Source: Citrobacter sp. wls619
GTDB taxonomy: Bacteria > Pseudomonadota > Gammaproteobacteria > Enterobacterales > Enterobacteriaceae
Assembly (NCBI RefSeq): GCF_005281345.1
Contig: NZ_SZXJ01000027.1
Coordinates: 460,999-524,998, forward strand
Reading direction: 5' to 3'
Length of the DNA: 64,000 nt
The notes below the pieces were generated by a model that saw only the letters and a program-made list of their open reading frames with translations, was not told where the DNA came from and ran no database searches. Shown piece by piece: positions 1 to 9,361 of this stretch. Both the position numbers and the translations under genes were made by a program. Each line of letters begins with the position of its first letter. The stretch's first letter is position 1.

Positions 1-9
1 GTGATTGTT

Positions 10-1137
10 CTAACGACGGCGCAGGCTACATAGCCAGGCGATGAACGCACAGACAGTCAGAACCAGTCCCAGTTGCTGCACGATACCCGCTAACCCTAAC
101 ATCATTCCCAATAACAGGTAGTAGCATAATCCGAACAGAGCCCCCGCGGCCCCAGCCTGTTCACGATAGTGATGCAGAGCCTGACTCAGCACATTGGGGA
201 TCGCGATGCCATAGGCCACAACAACCCCGACCACAGGCAGCAGAATCCAGACTGAATGCTGTAGCCACCATGCTGCGAGACCAGACAGCAGCGCTAAAGC
301 ACAGGCATGGCGCACCAGATATTCCGATGACAAACCGATCATTAACAGCTTGCGATTCAGCAGGCTGCCTGACAGTGACGCGAGGGCAAGCAAGGATCCC
401 GTCCAGCCAAATGCCCTGGAACTCCATCCTAACTGTCCGAAAAGAAACGGGGCCAGGCTGTAATAGCTGAATAGCATGGTATTCAACAGTGCAACCAGCA
501 TGGCATTTTTCCACAGTGTACTGTCCCTCACCATGCGGGAGAGCAGCCCCGTCAATTGTGGTCTGCGCGTCGTCTCCGGCCGTGTTTCCGGCAATAAGGC
601 TGTGGTTAACATCAGTAGCAGTATCGCCAGCAATACCAGCGCAGTAAAAACGCCCGTATGACCGTAAAGACTGACTAACCAGCCTCCGCTCACCAGACCA
701 AAAACCGGGCTGATTGCCAGTGCTGCGCCCATAATGGAAAAAATGCGGGACAGTGTTGTTGATTCATAACTGTCCCTCAACATCGTCTGCACCACCACAG
801 ACCCGGCGGCCGCGCCAATGGCTGATACCATACGGGCCAGCAGCAAGATGCTGAAATCAGTGGCAATAACCGCCATTACGGAACCCGTCCCGTAACAGAG
901 GAGTCCAGCCATCATTGCCCAGCGTCGTCCAATGCAGTCGCTAAGCCAGCCCCACAGTGCAACCCCCACGGCAAAGGCGACAAAATAAACGGAAAGTGTT
1001 TGAGCAGCACGTTCACTGCTTATTTGAAAAAACGTGGCGATATTTGGCAATGCCGGACTGTAAATGGTTTCCACCAGTTGTGGAAACATAATCAGTAATG
1101 TGAGAAGCCATAAGGGCGGTCGATGAGTCATATTCAT
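10..1137 (-). CDS. Bcr/CflA-type MFS drug exporter
   Basis: Twelve-helix major facilitator, about 375 residues from the chosen start, placed in the inner membrane and probably exporting a drug or small toxic compound by proton antiport. The N-terminus has the Bcr/CflA look (PQLVETIYSPALPNI in helix 1), followed by the MFS loop 2-3 motif GWLSDCIGRRWAM and the antiporter-like GAAAGSVVVQTMLRD stretch. The open frame runs up to 1224, but the upstream part is not membrane-like, and the ATG at 1137 (or 1131) gives a normal cytoplasmic start just before helix 1. It is divergent from an AraC-family gene about 100 bp away, so it is probably controlled by that regulator. The exact substrate cannot be read from the sequence. 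Confidence 0.8.
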   Translation of the reverse strand: MNMTHRPPLWLLTLLIMFPQLVETIYSPALPNIATFFQISSERAAQTLSVYFVAFAVGVALWGWLSDCIGRRWAMMAGLLCYGTGSVMAVIATDFSILLLARMVSAIGAAAGSVVVQTMLRDSYESTTLSRIFSIMGAALAISPVFGLVSGGWLVSLYGHTGVFTALVLLAILLLMLTTALLPETRPETTRRPQLTGLLSRMVRDSTLWKNAMLVALLNTMLFSYYSLAPFLFGQLGWSSRAFGWTGSLLALASLSGSLLNRKLLMIGLSSEYLVRHACALALLSGLAAWWLQHSVWILLPVVGVVVAYGIAIPNVLSQALHHYREQAGAAGALFGLCYYLLLGMMLGLAGIVQQLGLVLTVCAFIAWLCSLRRR

Positions 1138-1235
1138 AGCAATATCCAGAGAAACAAAAAACTGGGGGGGATTATTGCTGAATAGAAAATGTCTAATTAC
1201 CATTATCAGGACTTTATATATCAAATATCGGACAG

Positions 1236-2021
1236 ATGATGAAAATTGCGCCTGATGATGTCTTCGACCCGGATGGTTTTAAGGAAACAGTCGTCGGTAT
1301 TGCCTCTGATATGGGCGTACATGATTCCGGTCGGCACAGTCATCTTCGCCATCAGTTACTCTTTTCGGCGGCGGGGTGCATCACCATTGAACTGGAAAAT
1401 ACCCTGTGTCTTCTTCCGCCTCGCCGTGCGGTCTGGATCCCCGCGAGTACGGTTCACCGGGCCATCATGCGAGGGGTGATGGCTTATCGGTCATTATATT
1501 TTTCAACCATTCTGCCGACGTTATCCGCCTTGCCACTACAGGTTGTCGAAGTGAACCCGCTTTTTTTTGAAGTCATAGAACGGATGGCATTCTGGCCCTG
1601 GCAGATGGCAGAAACGCAGCAGGCCAGCCTCATCACTGTTTTTTGTGAAGAAATCAGGGCTGCACGTCGTGAAAACTGGACGTTGCAGTTTCCCTCAGAT
1701 GTTCGCCTGGATCGGTGGCTGGAAGGGGTTCGAATGGGGGCGTTACCACCCCGACTGAATCAGTTATCCCGCCAGGTCGGTGCTTGCGAACGCACAATCA
1801 GCCGCATTTTTATCAGAGATACAGGGATGAACTATCAGACCTGGCGGCAGCAATTCAGGTTGTTAAAAGCGATGGAGATGTTGGCGGAGGGGGACTCAGT
1901 CAGCCAGGTGGCGCAACAGCTGGAATTTGTTAGCGACAGTGCTTTCATCGTGTTTTTTCGGCAGCTAACAGGTACAACACCGACCCGTTATCACGGGGGA
2001 ATAATGCCGCAGAAGGATTAG
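1236..2021 (+). CDS. AraC-family transcriptional regulator
   Basis: 261 residues. The N-terminal half is a cupin-type effector domain (GRHSHLRHQLLFSAAGCITIE, then PPRRAVWIPASTVHRA). The C-terminal third, from about residue 165, is the AraC double helix-turn-helix, with LSRQVGACERTISRIF as the first HTH and VAQQLEFVSDSAFIVFFRQLTGTTPTRY as the second. This is the layout of regulators such as NimR that control a divergent efflux gene. Two adjacent ATG codons (1236 and 1239) are possible starts. Its neighbour on the minus strand is an MFS exporter, so local activation or repression of that exporter is the likely role. The inducer is unknown. Confidence 0.8.
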   Translation: MMKIAPDDVFDPDGFKETVVGIASDMGVHDSGRHSHLRHQLLFSAAGCITIELENTLCLLPPRRAVWIPASTVHRAIMRGVMAYRSLYFSTILPTLSALPLQVVEVNPLFFEVIERMAFWPWQMAETQQASLITVFCEEIRAARRENWTLQFPSDVRLDRWLEGVRMGALPPRLNQLSRQVGACERTISRIFIRDTGMNYQTWRQQFRLLKAMEMLAEGDSVSQVAQQLEFVSDSAFIVFFRQLTGTTPTRYHGGIMPQKD

Positions 2022-2083
2022 GGGTATTACATATTAAGGATAATTTACCGGGCTGTGGCGGAGTGGGAAGATCGTTTACTAAT

Positions 2084-2109
2084 GGCAGAGAGAAGATTTT
2101 CTCTCTGCC
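2084..2109. terminator. Hairpin between araC-type gene and yncL
   Basis: A perfect inverted repeat, GGCAGAGAGAA with its complement TTCTCTCTGCC around a short loop, lies between two convergent genes. There is no clear T-run on either side, so it may act as a weak bidirectional terminator or only as an mRNA-stabilising end. Confidence 0.5.
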
Positions 2110-2142
2110 AGCAGGCGCTGCAATTCATCAAAAAGAGTCACA

Positions 2143-2238
2143 TCAAGCAAACCAGCCGAACCTTACGGAGATCAGGCTGAAAAGTCCTACAGCAGCAAAT
2201 ATATTTATCAGCACCACAGTCTTACTGGAAACATTCAT
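2143..2238 (-). CDS. yncL: Small membrane protein YncL
   Basis: A 31-codon reading frame starting MNVSSKTVVLINIFAAV and ending in RFGWFA. It matches my recollection of E. coli YncL, a 31-residue single-span inner-membrane protein reported as heat-shock induced, with only a few conservative changes. It has one hydrophobic helix of about 18 residues. A good ribosome site (AAGGTGG, 5 nt spacing) precedes the ATG. Upstream on the same strand a promoter-like pair TTGCGG, 17 nt, TATACC is visible around 2260-2300. It is too short for usual gene finders. The role is unknown in E. coli as well. Confidence 0.82.
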   Translation of the reverse strand: MNVSSKTVVLINIFAAVGLFSLISVRFGWFA

Positions 2239-2366
2239 TTTTGCCACCTTTCGTTTTAACCCCTTTGGGTATAGTACGGCTTATAGCTATCCGCAATAGT
2301 ACGAAATCTGAACATGTTGAAAGTGGGCTGTTATTTAGGCGGTTTTCTTAAATAAATGAATAAAAC

Positions 2367-2395
2367 TTGATGTGGGTCATAAAAGAGAGCATATT
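2367..2395 (+). promoter_or_regulatory. Possible sigma70 promoter of ortT
   Basis: TTGATG, a 17-nt spacer and CATATT stand about 35 bp before the ortT start. The -35 is good and the -10 moderate. It has no experimental support. Confidence 0.4.
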
Positions 2396-2430
2396 GCGCG
2401 CGATTTTCCCTTCTGGCCTGGATGCCCTAA

Positions 2431-2604
2431 ATGTCTCTGTACCAAAAAATGTTGATTTTTTATGCGGTAATGGCCGCTATTGCGGCCATTATCACCTGGT
2501 TTCTGTCGCGTGATAAAAAACGTATTCGCTTTCTGAGCGCGGTATTAGTCGGGGCGACATGGCCGATGAGCTTTCCCGTCGCACTCCTGTTTTCTCTTTT
2601 CTGA
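2431..2604 (+). CDS. ortT: Orphan membrane toxin OrtT (YdcX)
   Basis: A 57-codon frame, MSLYQKMLIFYAVMAAIAAI to ...PVALLFSLF, matching the E. coli OrtT/YdcX and GhoT family in length and in the conserved ending VGATWPMSFPVALLFSLF. OrtT is a two-helix inner-membrane protein that damages the membrane and lowers ATP. In E. coli it has no partner antitoxin and is linked to the stringent response. Here too no antitoxin gene lies next to it: yncL is divergent and srfC is convergent. The position before ydcY-ydcZ agrees with E. coli, except that srfABC and a binding-protein gene now separate them. Confidence 0.85.
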   Translation: MSLYQKMLIFYAVMAAIAAIITWFLSRDKKRIRFLSAVLVGATWPMSFPVALLFSLF

Positions 2605-2623
2605 TGGCTCTGTCAATGCTGTA

Positions 2624-4783
2624 TCAGGGGGTCAGCAGAGCGACTAATCTCAGTCTGTCGTCTTTGGTTACATCCAGAGGATGCTGGTATCCCACGTTTT
2701 CATTCGCACGGGTGTACAACGCAACCAGCCAGTCGTAAACGTGCCGGCTTGCACCGTGCTGCGGCTGCTCATCCAGTTGCGTCAGGCGCGACATCGGTTG
2801 TTGTACTGGCGCACTGAAAATAGCCGCGCCCTTGAAGACCCTGCTGGCAGGGCGCTGATCCTCTGCAACGTTGGCGTAGCCGAGCCAGGTAATAAAATCA
2901 CCGATATCGGCGTGTAACTGCGCCCCGCAGACATTCTCTCGCTGCATAATCTGCTGAAGCCGTTGAGGCATCTCGAGCCGATAGCTGGTAGTGATAAGAA
3001 TGTCGGCTACCTGTCGCAGCGTTCGCGGCTCAAGCCGTAATCGGCGCGCATTATTGTCATCGCGACACCACTGACGCACATGGTTGATCCACATTTTGTG
3101 CGCCTGGTACCCGGTCTCTTTGCTTTCGGATGAGTGCAATGGCTCCCGGACGTCGGCAAACAGGTCGATCTCTTCATTAAAAAGTCCACTGACTTGTTCT
3201 TCGCGTGGCTGCTGGACGCGCAGCAACGACTCAAAGCAGCGCATCGGTGGTAGTAACCCCTCCAGGAGTTCACCATGCTTCGCTGCCTGGGCCTGAAGCT
3301 GGCGGATCACTGTCTCGCTGGCGTCTGGTGCGCTTTCGCTGTCGTTAAGCCAGCTCATCAACGCCTCACGAACACGCTGTTGATGCTGTTCATGCAGGGA
3401 CGTTAACCGTGACTGGCGTTGTTGCGCGGATGTCGCTTGCGACAGCCATTCAGCAAGGCGCAACAGGCTGTGTTTATCCAGTGCCTGCAATGTCCCCCAG
3501 CGCAACCCGGGCTTGCCCATTAGTTGCTGCACGGCCTCATCGAGGTTTTGCTGTGTGCTAAAACGAGCGTCTTGTGGCGTAATGGCCCACACAACCCCCG
3601 GTAATGCCGCATCATGCACGGGTTGGGTATCGTTGGCCCAGTTCATCAGTTTACGCGTGATGGCCGGTGTCTGCGAGCGTGAAGACACCGCGTTGCAGAT
3701 CAGCAGGACATCGGGTTGCAGATGTTGGCGGTAATGTTCCAACATCCAGCCTAATTTGGCCCGCCACAGCGGGTTGGGGTGGGCATCCGGTGCGAGGGGA
3801 ATATCGAGCAGGTCGACGTTTTCCAACACCGAGTCTTCGACAGTCAGCACCAGTTCACGCGTCAGCAGCGCCAGCGATTCCAGCGACAGACTGACCGCGT
3901 TAAGCAACTGATGGTTTGCAACAGGATGAACCACCACATCGCTTTGCGCGTCGTTCCCGGTTAATGCGACCTGAGTCAGGAAGCTTTCGGCAGGCAAGCC
4001 AAAATGATCGACCAGCAAACTCAGCGGCGCGGCTAGCTCGTGCGCCTGTCCGGTTTGTTGCAAAGTGTGCGCTAATGCCAGCCATTGCTGCGTTAGCTCT
4101 GGTTGTTCTCCCCACAACAGCGCCCAGGCGTGAGCGCGGGTGGTCAGATCCAGCGCCGGCAGCAACGTAGCAAATTGATGCCATAGCGCATCATCAATTT
4201 GCTGCTGGTTCGCAGGAACACAAGAGCGCCAGAAACGGCCAATAGCGGCTACGTCATGTGCCGTGATGCCCTGAACCGGATGACGCTGACGCAGCGTTTG
4301 CCATTTTTCTAACCGGGCTTCAATAATCGATTTTTCAACCTGGCGGCTGTCAGGCATTGCGCAAAACTGTGTGATAAACAGCTGTACCAGTTCTGCTTCA
4401 CTCAGTAGGCGCAGACGCAGAGGCCACTCGCTATCAACGGGATTGTCTTCACGCGTAAAGCGGATCGCCATGTTGGTCGGCGCATGGCCCGGATTGATAT
4501 GCGAAAAGTAGTCAAAGCTGCGATCCGGTGTAGCAATATTCAATTTCCCACTGGTGTTGCTGCACAGTGCGGACAACAGATGGGCCTTTGCTGGCTGTGA
4601 ATGACCGTACAGACCCACACAGCCACGCGCTGAAAACGCCGTGTTCAGCGCAGACTCAGTAACCGCGGCGATGGTGAGCTGAGCGAGCAGGGAATCCGCC
4701 TCATCATCAAGCCGTGCTGCGCGCTGGCGTGTGTCATTCACCCATTCGATGGCGGCTTGTGCTGTGTTAAACATCTTACTCAT
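2624..4783 (-). CDS. srfC: SrfC family protein
   Basis: 719 residues, last gene of the srfABC operon; its ATG overlaps the srfB stop (ATGA). In Salmonella srfABC was named as an SsrB-regulated set and annotated as virulence factors, but the biochemistry is unclear. Near the N-terminus, residues 57-69 (GLYGHSQPAKAHL) look like a degenerate P-loop of the dynamin-like or GTPase kind, with QPAKAH in place of GxxGKS/T. Later parts are rich in helical, Gln-rich, coiled-coil-like sequence (about 460-510). No signal peptide or membrane span is seen. It probably works in the cytoplasm with the actin-like SrfB. Family assignment is good; function is inference. Confidence 0.82.
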   Translation of the reverse strand: MSKMFNTAQAAIEWVNDTRQRAARLDDEADSLLAQLTIAAVTESALNTAFSARGCVGLYGHSQPAKAHLLSALCSNTSGKLNIATPDRSFDYFSHINPGHAPTNMAIRFTREDNPVDSEWPLRLRLLSEAELVQLFITQFCAMPDSRQVEKSIIEARLEKWQTLRQRHPVQGITAHDVAAIGRFWRSCVPANQQQIDDALWHQFATLLPALDLTTRAHAWALLWGEQPELTQQWLALAHTLQQTGQAHELAAPLSLLVDHFGLPAESFLTQVALTGNDAQSDVVVHPVANHQLLNAVSLSLESLALLTRELVLTVEDSVLENVDLLDIPLAPDAHPNPLWRAKLGWMLEHYRQHLQPDVLLICNAVSSRSQTPAITRKLMNWANDTQPVHDAALPGVVWAITPQDARFSTQQNLDEAVQQLMGKPGLRWGTLQALDKHSLLRLAEWLSQATSAQQRQSRLTSLHEQHQQRVREALMSWLNDSESAPDASETVIRQLQAQAAKHGELLEGLLPPMRCFESLLRVQQPREEQVSGLFNEEIDLFADVREPLHSSESKETGYQAHKMWINHVRQWCRDDNNARRLRLEPRTLRQVADILITTSYRLEMPQRLQQIMQRENVCGAQLHADIGDFITWLGYANVAEDQRPASRVFKGAAIFSAPVQQPMSRLTQLDEQPQHGASRHVYDWLVALYTRANENVGYQHPLDVTKDDRLRLVALLTP

Positions 4784-7770
4784 TTCAGGTACACACTCCC
4801 GCTATCAATCCAGTAATGGCTGCCGCTATGGCGACGATCTGCCAGTGTATTCAGTTTTAACGTTAAGGCATTGGCGGCAACGGGCGTGCCATCCTGTAGC
4901 CAGGCATCACTGAGAACGAAAAATTCCGGTCCCGTTTCTTTGCTGCCACCGCGCAGTTGCAGCCGTACATTTAATACACCGTCACCGGCAATCGTTTTTG
5001 CCAGCTCAGCAGAATTGATGCTCAGCGTATACAGCGGGGTGGCTGGCCAGCGGCTGTTTGCTAACTGGCGAAAGCCCAGCGTCACGTTGCCGCGCAGCGG
5101 GAAGTGCAGACGGGTATCCAGTTTTGCTCCAGGTTTATCCAGATCGATGTCGTGATACCAGATATTTTCATCGCGTAACGTATTGACCGTATTATCCAGT
5201 ACACCGAGGTAGCGGACCGTCGAGTACGCGCCGATATCCGCAGCTTTAAAGTTAAAGCGCGGCAGACGTAAATCCAGCGCCAGGCTACACAGCATCGCGC
5301 CAACGGCTGCGGTAGATTTGGGATTGCCGATGCGCCCTTGCTGGCTGAACGGATACCACTCATGTACGCGATAGCTGTCCATCCAGATCATGCGGTTGAC
5401 CGGAACGGGTTGCAGATGGCGGATTAGCGCCTGAACCCCCGGCAAACAGGCGGGTCTGCCAGTGACTAACAAAATATCGCAACGATAGTGGGAAATCGCT
5501 TCACAAACGGCGTGCAGAGGGGATGTCAGGGTAAATTGCCCGGCCAGCAGCGCTTCTTGCAACTGTCTGAACTGCACCTGCAACGGTACGCTCAGCACAT
5601 CAAAAGCCGGTGAACCAGACGGTAATGCATGATCGATAGCCTGTTGGATATAGTTCATCACATTGCGTGTCGGACGCTGAGAAAGCAGTTCGCCAAAGGT
5701 GGCGTGCAACCCCGCTACGGGATCGTTAATATCGCTTTGCTCCCAGGCACTGAGTACCGCATGACCCAGTGGCATAAAGAGTTGCAACGCGGTTTGTTGT
5801 CGCAAAATAGCCTGCGTATCGATTCTCCCGGAATCACCAAACAGTGTGGCCAGCAGGGCGGCGGCATCGGTTACGCCAGCCTGTTGTAAGCGGGTTTGCA
5901 GGGCGGGCAGTATGCAGCGTTGTATGACATCCAATAACATGTCATCCCCGGCGACCTTGAAGCCTTCACGAAACAGCAGATGCGGGGTGATTTTGACATT
6001 CGCCCCAACGCCGTCATCCAGTTGATAATGGACCACGGCCATATCCGTCGTGCCACCGCCAATATCGATGGAGGCGACGCGCAGTGCACGACCTTTAACT
6101 TCACCGGGTTCTGGCTGGCGGTCCGGACGGGCGAGGGCGTTAAAGAACGATTCTGTATGCCCGTCGTAGTGTGAAATCGCTTCGTTGTACAGCCAAACCA
6201 ACTGTCCGCAGCTGGCCTCATCCCATTCCATCTGGATCTCAGGTACGGGAACGACGCTCTTTTCTTGCTGTTTGCGGGTGGTGAAATCTTCGTCCTGCGG
6301 GTGCCAGCCCATTGCTTTCCAGACCAGCGCAATGGCTTCAAACATACGCAGACGGAAGATCTCGCGCTCCTGTTTTGGCATGGCTGACGGCAGAGTGAGG
6401 ATCAGCGTGCGCAACTGGCGTGGAGAGGCCGGGAACCCGAGGCGCAGGCGTGTCGCTACGCTGTTAATTTGTCCCAGCGCCTGGGCCAGAATCTCGCACA
6501 ACATATGCGTCATCAGCGTGCTGCGGCTGTATTGTGGCGAGAACACCGGCAGCCGGTCATCTTGCGGCAGGCTGAACAGCGGCTGACCGTCATCGTTCAT
6601 CAAATTCATCAGTGGGAAGGCGGTAGCCAGCGGCTCACGCTGCGTTTTGCTGTTCATCTGGCTAAAGCGCCAGTCGTGTAACACGGGGGTTTCATCCCAT
6701 AAGTACCGACGTGGGCTGGAGATCCCACTGCTGCCTTCCGTTCCCATACGCTGCATCGCCAGCTTACGGGCTTCATCCCCAACGCGGACAATCGACGGCC
6801 AGATAAAGGCATCATCGCGACCGCTCTCAACGGAGAAATGTTGCTTACCAAAGCGCGCCTCGGAAAACTCCAGTCGGCTGGTGAACAGGGGATCGTTGAG
6901 GAACTGTGGTTCGCTTAATGAACGCACCTGCAATTCAGCCGTCTGACGCAAACCGTCATTAGCATCGCCATGATCTTCAATCAACACGCCGCAGGTATGG
7001 GTATTACCAATATCCAGAATCAGATCGACAGGAATCGCGGGCGTGCTGAGCGTATGGGTCACCAGCTTCACTTCCGGGACGGAAAGTTGTTCGCCTAACA
7101 GGGTCAACACATTCAGCCAGTGCGCCTGATATTCAAAGTTGCGTAGCGCTTGTTGGATCTCCTGCTCTGAACGGTTTTCTTGCTGCGTGACGTGCTGCAA
7201 AAAGGACTCGCGTAACCAGCCATCAATCCACGTCTGGTCGAGGAAATCTGCGATCTCATTATCGTGCCAGGCCAGCGCAAATCGCGTGCCATTCAGCAGA
7301 TCGTTCTCATTGGGCGTCAATGCTGCCGGGGCTTCAGTCAACTGACTGTCCAGCGCCACCGTGACACGGTGAGTATTGCCGGCACTGTCCGGTTGTGCGA
7401 GTTTTCGTACCTGCACGCGCGCCCAGTTATCCGGGCCTTCAACAAATGTGCGGGGCGGGTTAAAACGCAGGAACGGCAGCGGCAACCAGACACCGTCAAG
7501 AACGTCCAGAGAATAATGCAGCGTCTGCGTGCTTTCCGGTTTCACGACTTCGGGTTGGCCACCGGTATTGCCCGGCAGGGTATAGCGTCCCGACGCCAGA
7601 TCAAAATCCAGACGCAGAAGGGGACCGTTTGCCGTTTTACGCACAAAACGACCGTGGTGCGCAGATTCCTGTGGTGTCAGCCCAAAATCCAGAAATTGCA
7701 CACCGCTATTGGCGATGAGCGTTACGCTCTGTTTGTAATCACACAGATTCACCAACATAAAATCAGGCAC
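4780..7770 (-). CDS. srfB: SrfB family actin-like (ASKHA) protein
   Basis: 996 residues, middle gene of srfABC. It starts with GTG overlapping the srfA stop and ends overlapping srfC, so the three are translationally coupled. Two phosphate-binding loops of the actin/Hsp70/sugar-kinase fold are visible: LDIGNTHTCG at 252-261 and SIDIGGGTTDMAV near residue 570. A third conserved stretch, LLVTGRPACLPGVQ, lies near 790. This indicates an ATP-binding actin-like protein of unusual length, with about 250 extra residues in front of the first loop. In Salmonella the family is annotated as a virulence factor; the mechanism is unsettled. Confidence 0.87.
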   Translation of the reverse strand: MPDFMLVNLCDYKQSVTLIANSGVQFLDFGLTPQESAHHGRFVRKTANGPLLRLDFDLASGRYTLPGNTGGQPEVVKPESTQTLHYSLDVLDGVWLPLPFLRFNPPRTFVEGPDNWARVQVRKLAQPDSAGNTHRVTVALDSQLTEAPAALTPNENDLLNGTRFALAWHDNEIADFLDQTWIDGWLRESFLQHVTQQENRSEQEIQQALRNFEYQAHWLNVLTLLGEQLSVPEVKLVTHTLSTPAIPVDLILDIGNTHTCGVLIEDHGDANDGLRQTAELQVRSLSEPQFLNDPLFTSRLEFSEARFGKQHFSVESGRDDAFIWPSIVRVGDEARKLAMQRMGTEGSSGISSPRRYLWDETPVLHDWRFSQMNSKTQREPLATAFPLMNLMNDDGQPLFSLPQDDRLPVFSPQYSRSTLMTHMLCEILAQALGQINSVATRLRLGFPASPRQLRTLILTLPSAMPKQEREIFRLRMFEAIALVWKAMGWHPQDEDFTTRKQQEKSVVPVPEIQMEWDEASCGQLVWLYNEAISHYDGHTESFFNALARPDRQPEPGEVKGRALRVASIDIGGGTTDMAVVHYQLDDGVGANVKITPHLLFREGFKVAGDDMLLDVIQRCILPALQTRLQQAGVTDAAALLATLFGDSGRIDTQAILRQQTALQLFMPLGHAVLSAWEQSDINDPVAGLHATFGELLSQRPTRNVMNYIQQAIDHALPSGSPAFDVLSVPLQVQFRQLQEALLAGQFTLTSPLHAVCEAISHYRCDILLVTGRPACLPGVQALIRHLQPVPVNRMIWMDSYRVHEWYPFSQQGRIGNPKSTAAVGAMLCSLALDLRLPRFNFKAADIGAYSTVRYLGVLDNTVNTLRDENIWYHDIDLDKPGAKLDTRLHFPLRGNVTLGFRQLANSRWPATPLYTLSINSAELAKTIAGDGVLNVRLQLRGGSKETGPEFFVLSDAWLQDGTPVAANALTLKLNTLADRRHSGSHYWIDSGSVYLK

Positions 7771-9079
7771 CTATCTTTTTGATCGTCAAAGGGATTTCCG
7801 CGTGTTCGTCATAACGTGCGGTACAAGCTGCGACGTCGTTTGTTCCTGCTTTACAGGTGATTTCGGGCATGGGGTATCGCGAACCGTCCGTGCAACGGGC
7901 ATTCCCACGACTCTTAATCATTAATTCGCCCGATTGATGCAGACCAGAGAAAATTTCGGCGCGGCAAACGATATTGTCGCCATGCACGACACGCGCAGTG
8001 CCCTTATTGGCCTGAATTTGATAACGCAGCGACGGGGCTTTACCACTGACCGGATCTTTTATATCGACCAGCACACGCCAGTTGCCGTTAAGAAAACGTG
8101 TTGTACCAGCCTTCATCTGGTTGGCATCCATTACCAACGCATCTTTCGGGATAGCGGCAATTACCACCGGTCCTTCTACGGGCTTCTCTTTTTTCACCGG
8201 TGGAATAACTTCAGCCCGATGCAGCGGCAGCGAAGGTGTCAGCTCTGGCAGGGGTTTACTGTCTATCTTTGCCACGTCAATGAGGGCGACTGCAGGTGCG
8301 GGAGAATCCGTGTGTTGTTTCCATAATAGCGGCCCTGCAATGGCGGCAATGACTGCCGCAGCAACGGGCAGGCTCCACAGCGGCAGGCGACGCGTGGGCT
8401 TACGCTGTACTGGCGGTGGCGCGATCTCTGGCTCACTCACGATGACCGGGGGTTGTGGTTCGGGTTCAGCGGGTTTCGCTAGCTCAATGGCCGTTGTCAG
8501 CAGCGGGGTATCGGCCTCGGCGAAAGTGATTTCCGTCGGGATTTCTTCGACTTCCGGCTCCGGCTCCGGTTCAGGTGCCACTACAACCTGGGGAACGTCG
8601 GTATGACGCAGGCAATCGAGTACATCGTCACGGGTGTTTTCATTCAGATTGACGAAGCCCCAGAACGTAATGACGGGTTTGCCATCAACCAGGAACACGT
8701 GGTTCTCACCTGGAAACTGGATGGCTTTGTCGAGTAGTGAACCAAACAGTTGCAGAGAAGTTTTACCCGATTGCAGGCTTTTCCGACTCAGGGCCGCGGC
8801 ATTCTCCAGCGTACTGGACAGATAGCGCAGAGCCCGAAAACGCGCATCTTCATCAGCGGCTTTCCACGCGACAGCCTTTCCTTCAAGCGGGGAATACCAG
8901 TCCACCCGATCGCCACTGTCGTTAACTTGTGGGATTGCCAGACAATCCGCCATCGCCTGTTGTTTACGCAGACGAAGCGTTTCACGAATTTGTAGTGCTG
9001 AATCAAACACGGCCTGACCACCGCCACCCACGGCCTGATAGTCATCCAAATTGCCGCTGCGCAAGAGAGTTTTTGCCAC
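7763..9079 (-). CDS. srfA: SrfA family membrane-anchored protein
   Basis: 438 residues, first gene of srfABC. Start is GTG, preceded by AAGGGG with 7 nt spacing. Layout: a cytoplasmic N-terminal domain (about 1-160), a Pro/Glu-rich linker (163-228) with repeated PEPEPE-type runs, one membrane helix (RLPLWSLPVAAAVIAAIAGP, about 231-253), another linker, and a C-terminal domain (about 310-438) with four cysteines (CRAEIF, CTDGS, CKAGT, ACTARY) likely paired in the periplasm. So SrfA would span the inner membrane, with SrfB and SrfC on the cytoplasmic side. The family label comes from its place and likeness to Salmonella srfA; the role is unknown. Confidence 0.75.
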   Translation of the reverse strand: MAKTLLRSGNLDDYQAVGGGGQAVFDSALQIRETLRLRKQQAMADCLAIPQVNDSGDRVDWYSPLEGKAVAWKAADEDARFRALRYLSSTLENAAALSRKSLQSGKTSLQLFGSLLDKAIQFPGENHVFLVDGKPVITFWGFVNLNENTRDDVLDCLRHTDVPQVVVAPEPEPEPEVEEIPTEITFAEADTPLLTTAIELAKPAEPEPQPPVIVSEPEIAPPPVQRKPTRRLPLWSLPVAAAVIAAIAGPLLWKQHTDSPAPAVALIDVAKIDSKPLPELTPSLPLHRAEVIPPVKKEKPVEGPVVIAAIPKDALVMDANQMKAGTTRFLNGNWRVLVDIKDPVSGKAPSLRYQIQANKGTARVVHGDNIVCRAEIFSGLHQSGELMIKSRGNARCTDGSRYPMPEITCKAGTNDVAACTARYDEHAEIPLTIKKIGA

Positions 9080-9195
9080 GTAATTGCCCCTTAGACTTCT
9101 TCACACAGCCATTATACGGATTCTCAAAACAAGCAAATGCCAGAAGAGATGCCAAAATGGGCGAATTTTCATGGCATAGAGTATTGGGAAAAATC

Positions 9196-9225
9196 TTGAC
9201 GTTTTGAAAAAGACTTAAGGTAAAT
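9196..9225 (+). promoter_or_regulatory. Weak promoter candidate for dppA-like gene
   Basis: TTGACG and a GTAAAT box spaced by 18 nt, in the 280-bp gap between divergent srfA and the DppA-like gene. The -10 match is poor. The gap holds no other gene that I can support. Confidence 0.3.
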
Positions 9226-9361
9226 TACTTCGCCTACGATGATGAATTAATCAGCGAAAACAACCCGATTAGAATAACCTGATAGAGATTTGTTATTAGT
9301 GCGTCTTTGCCAGCTATGCTCTGATAGACGAGTAAATAATAAAAGAAGAAGGCTTATAACC

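Noticed and set aside
2063..2299. 78-codon plus-strand frame over yncL
   Set aside because: It lies antisense to yncL, begins at the hairpin after the AraC-type gene, and has no recognisable features.
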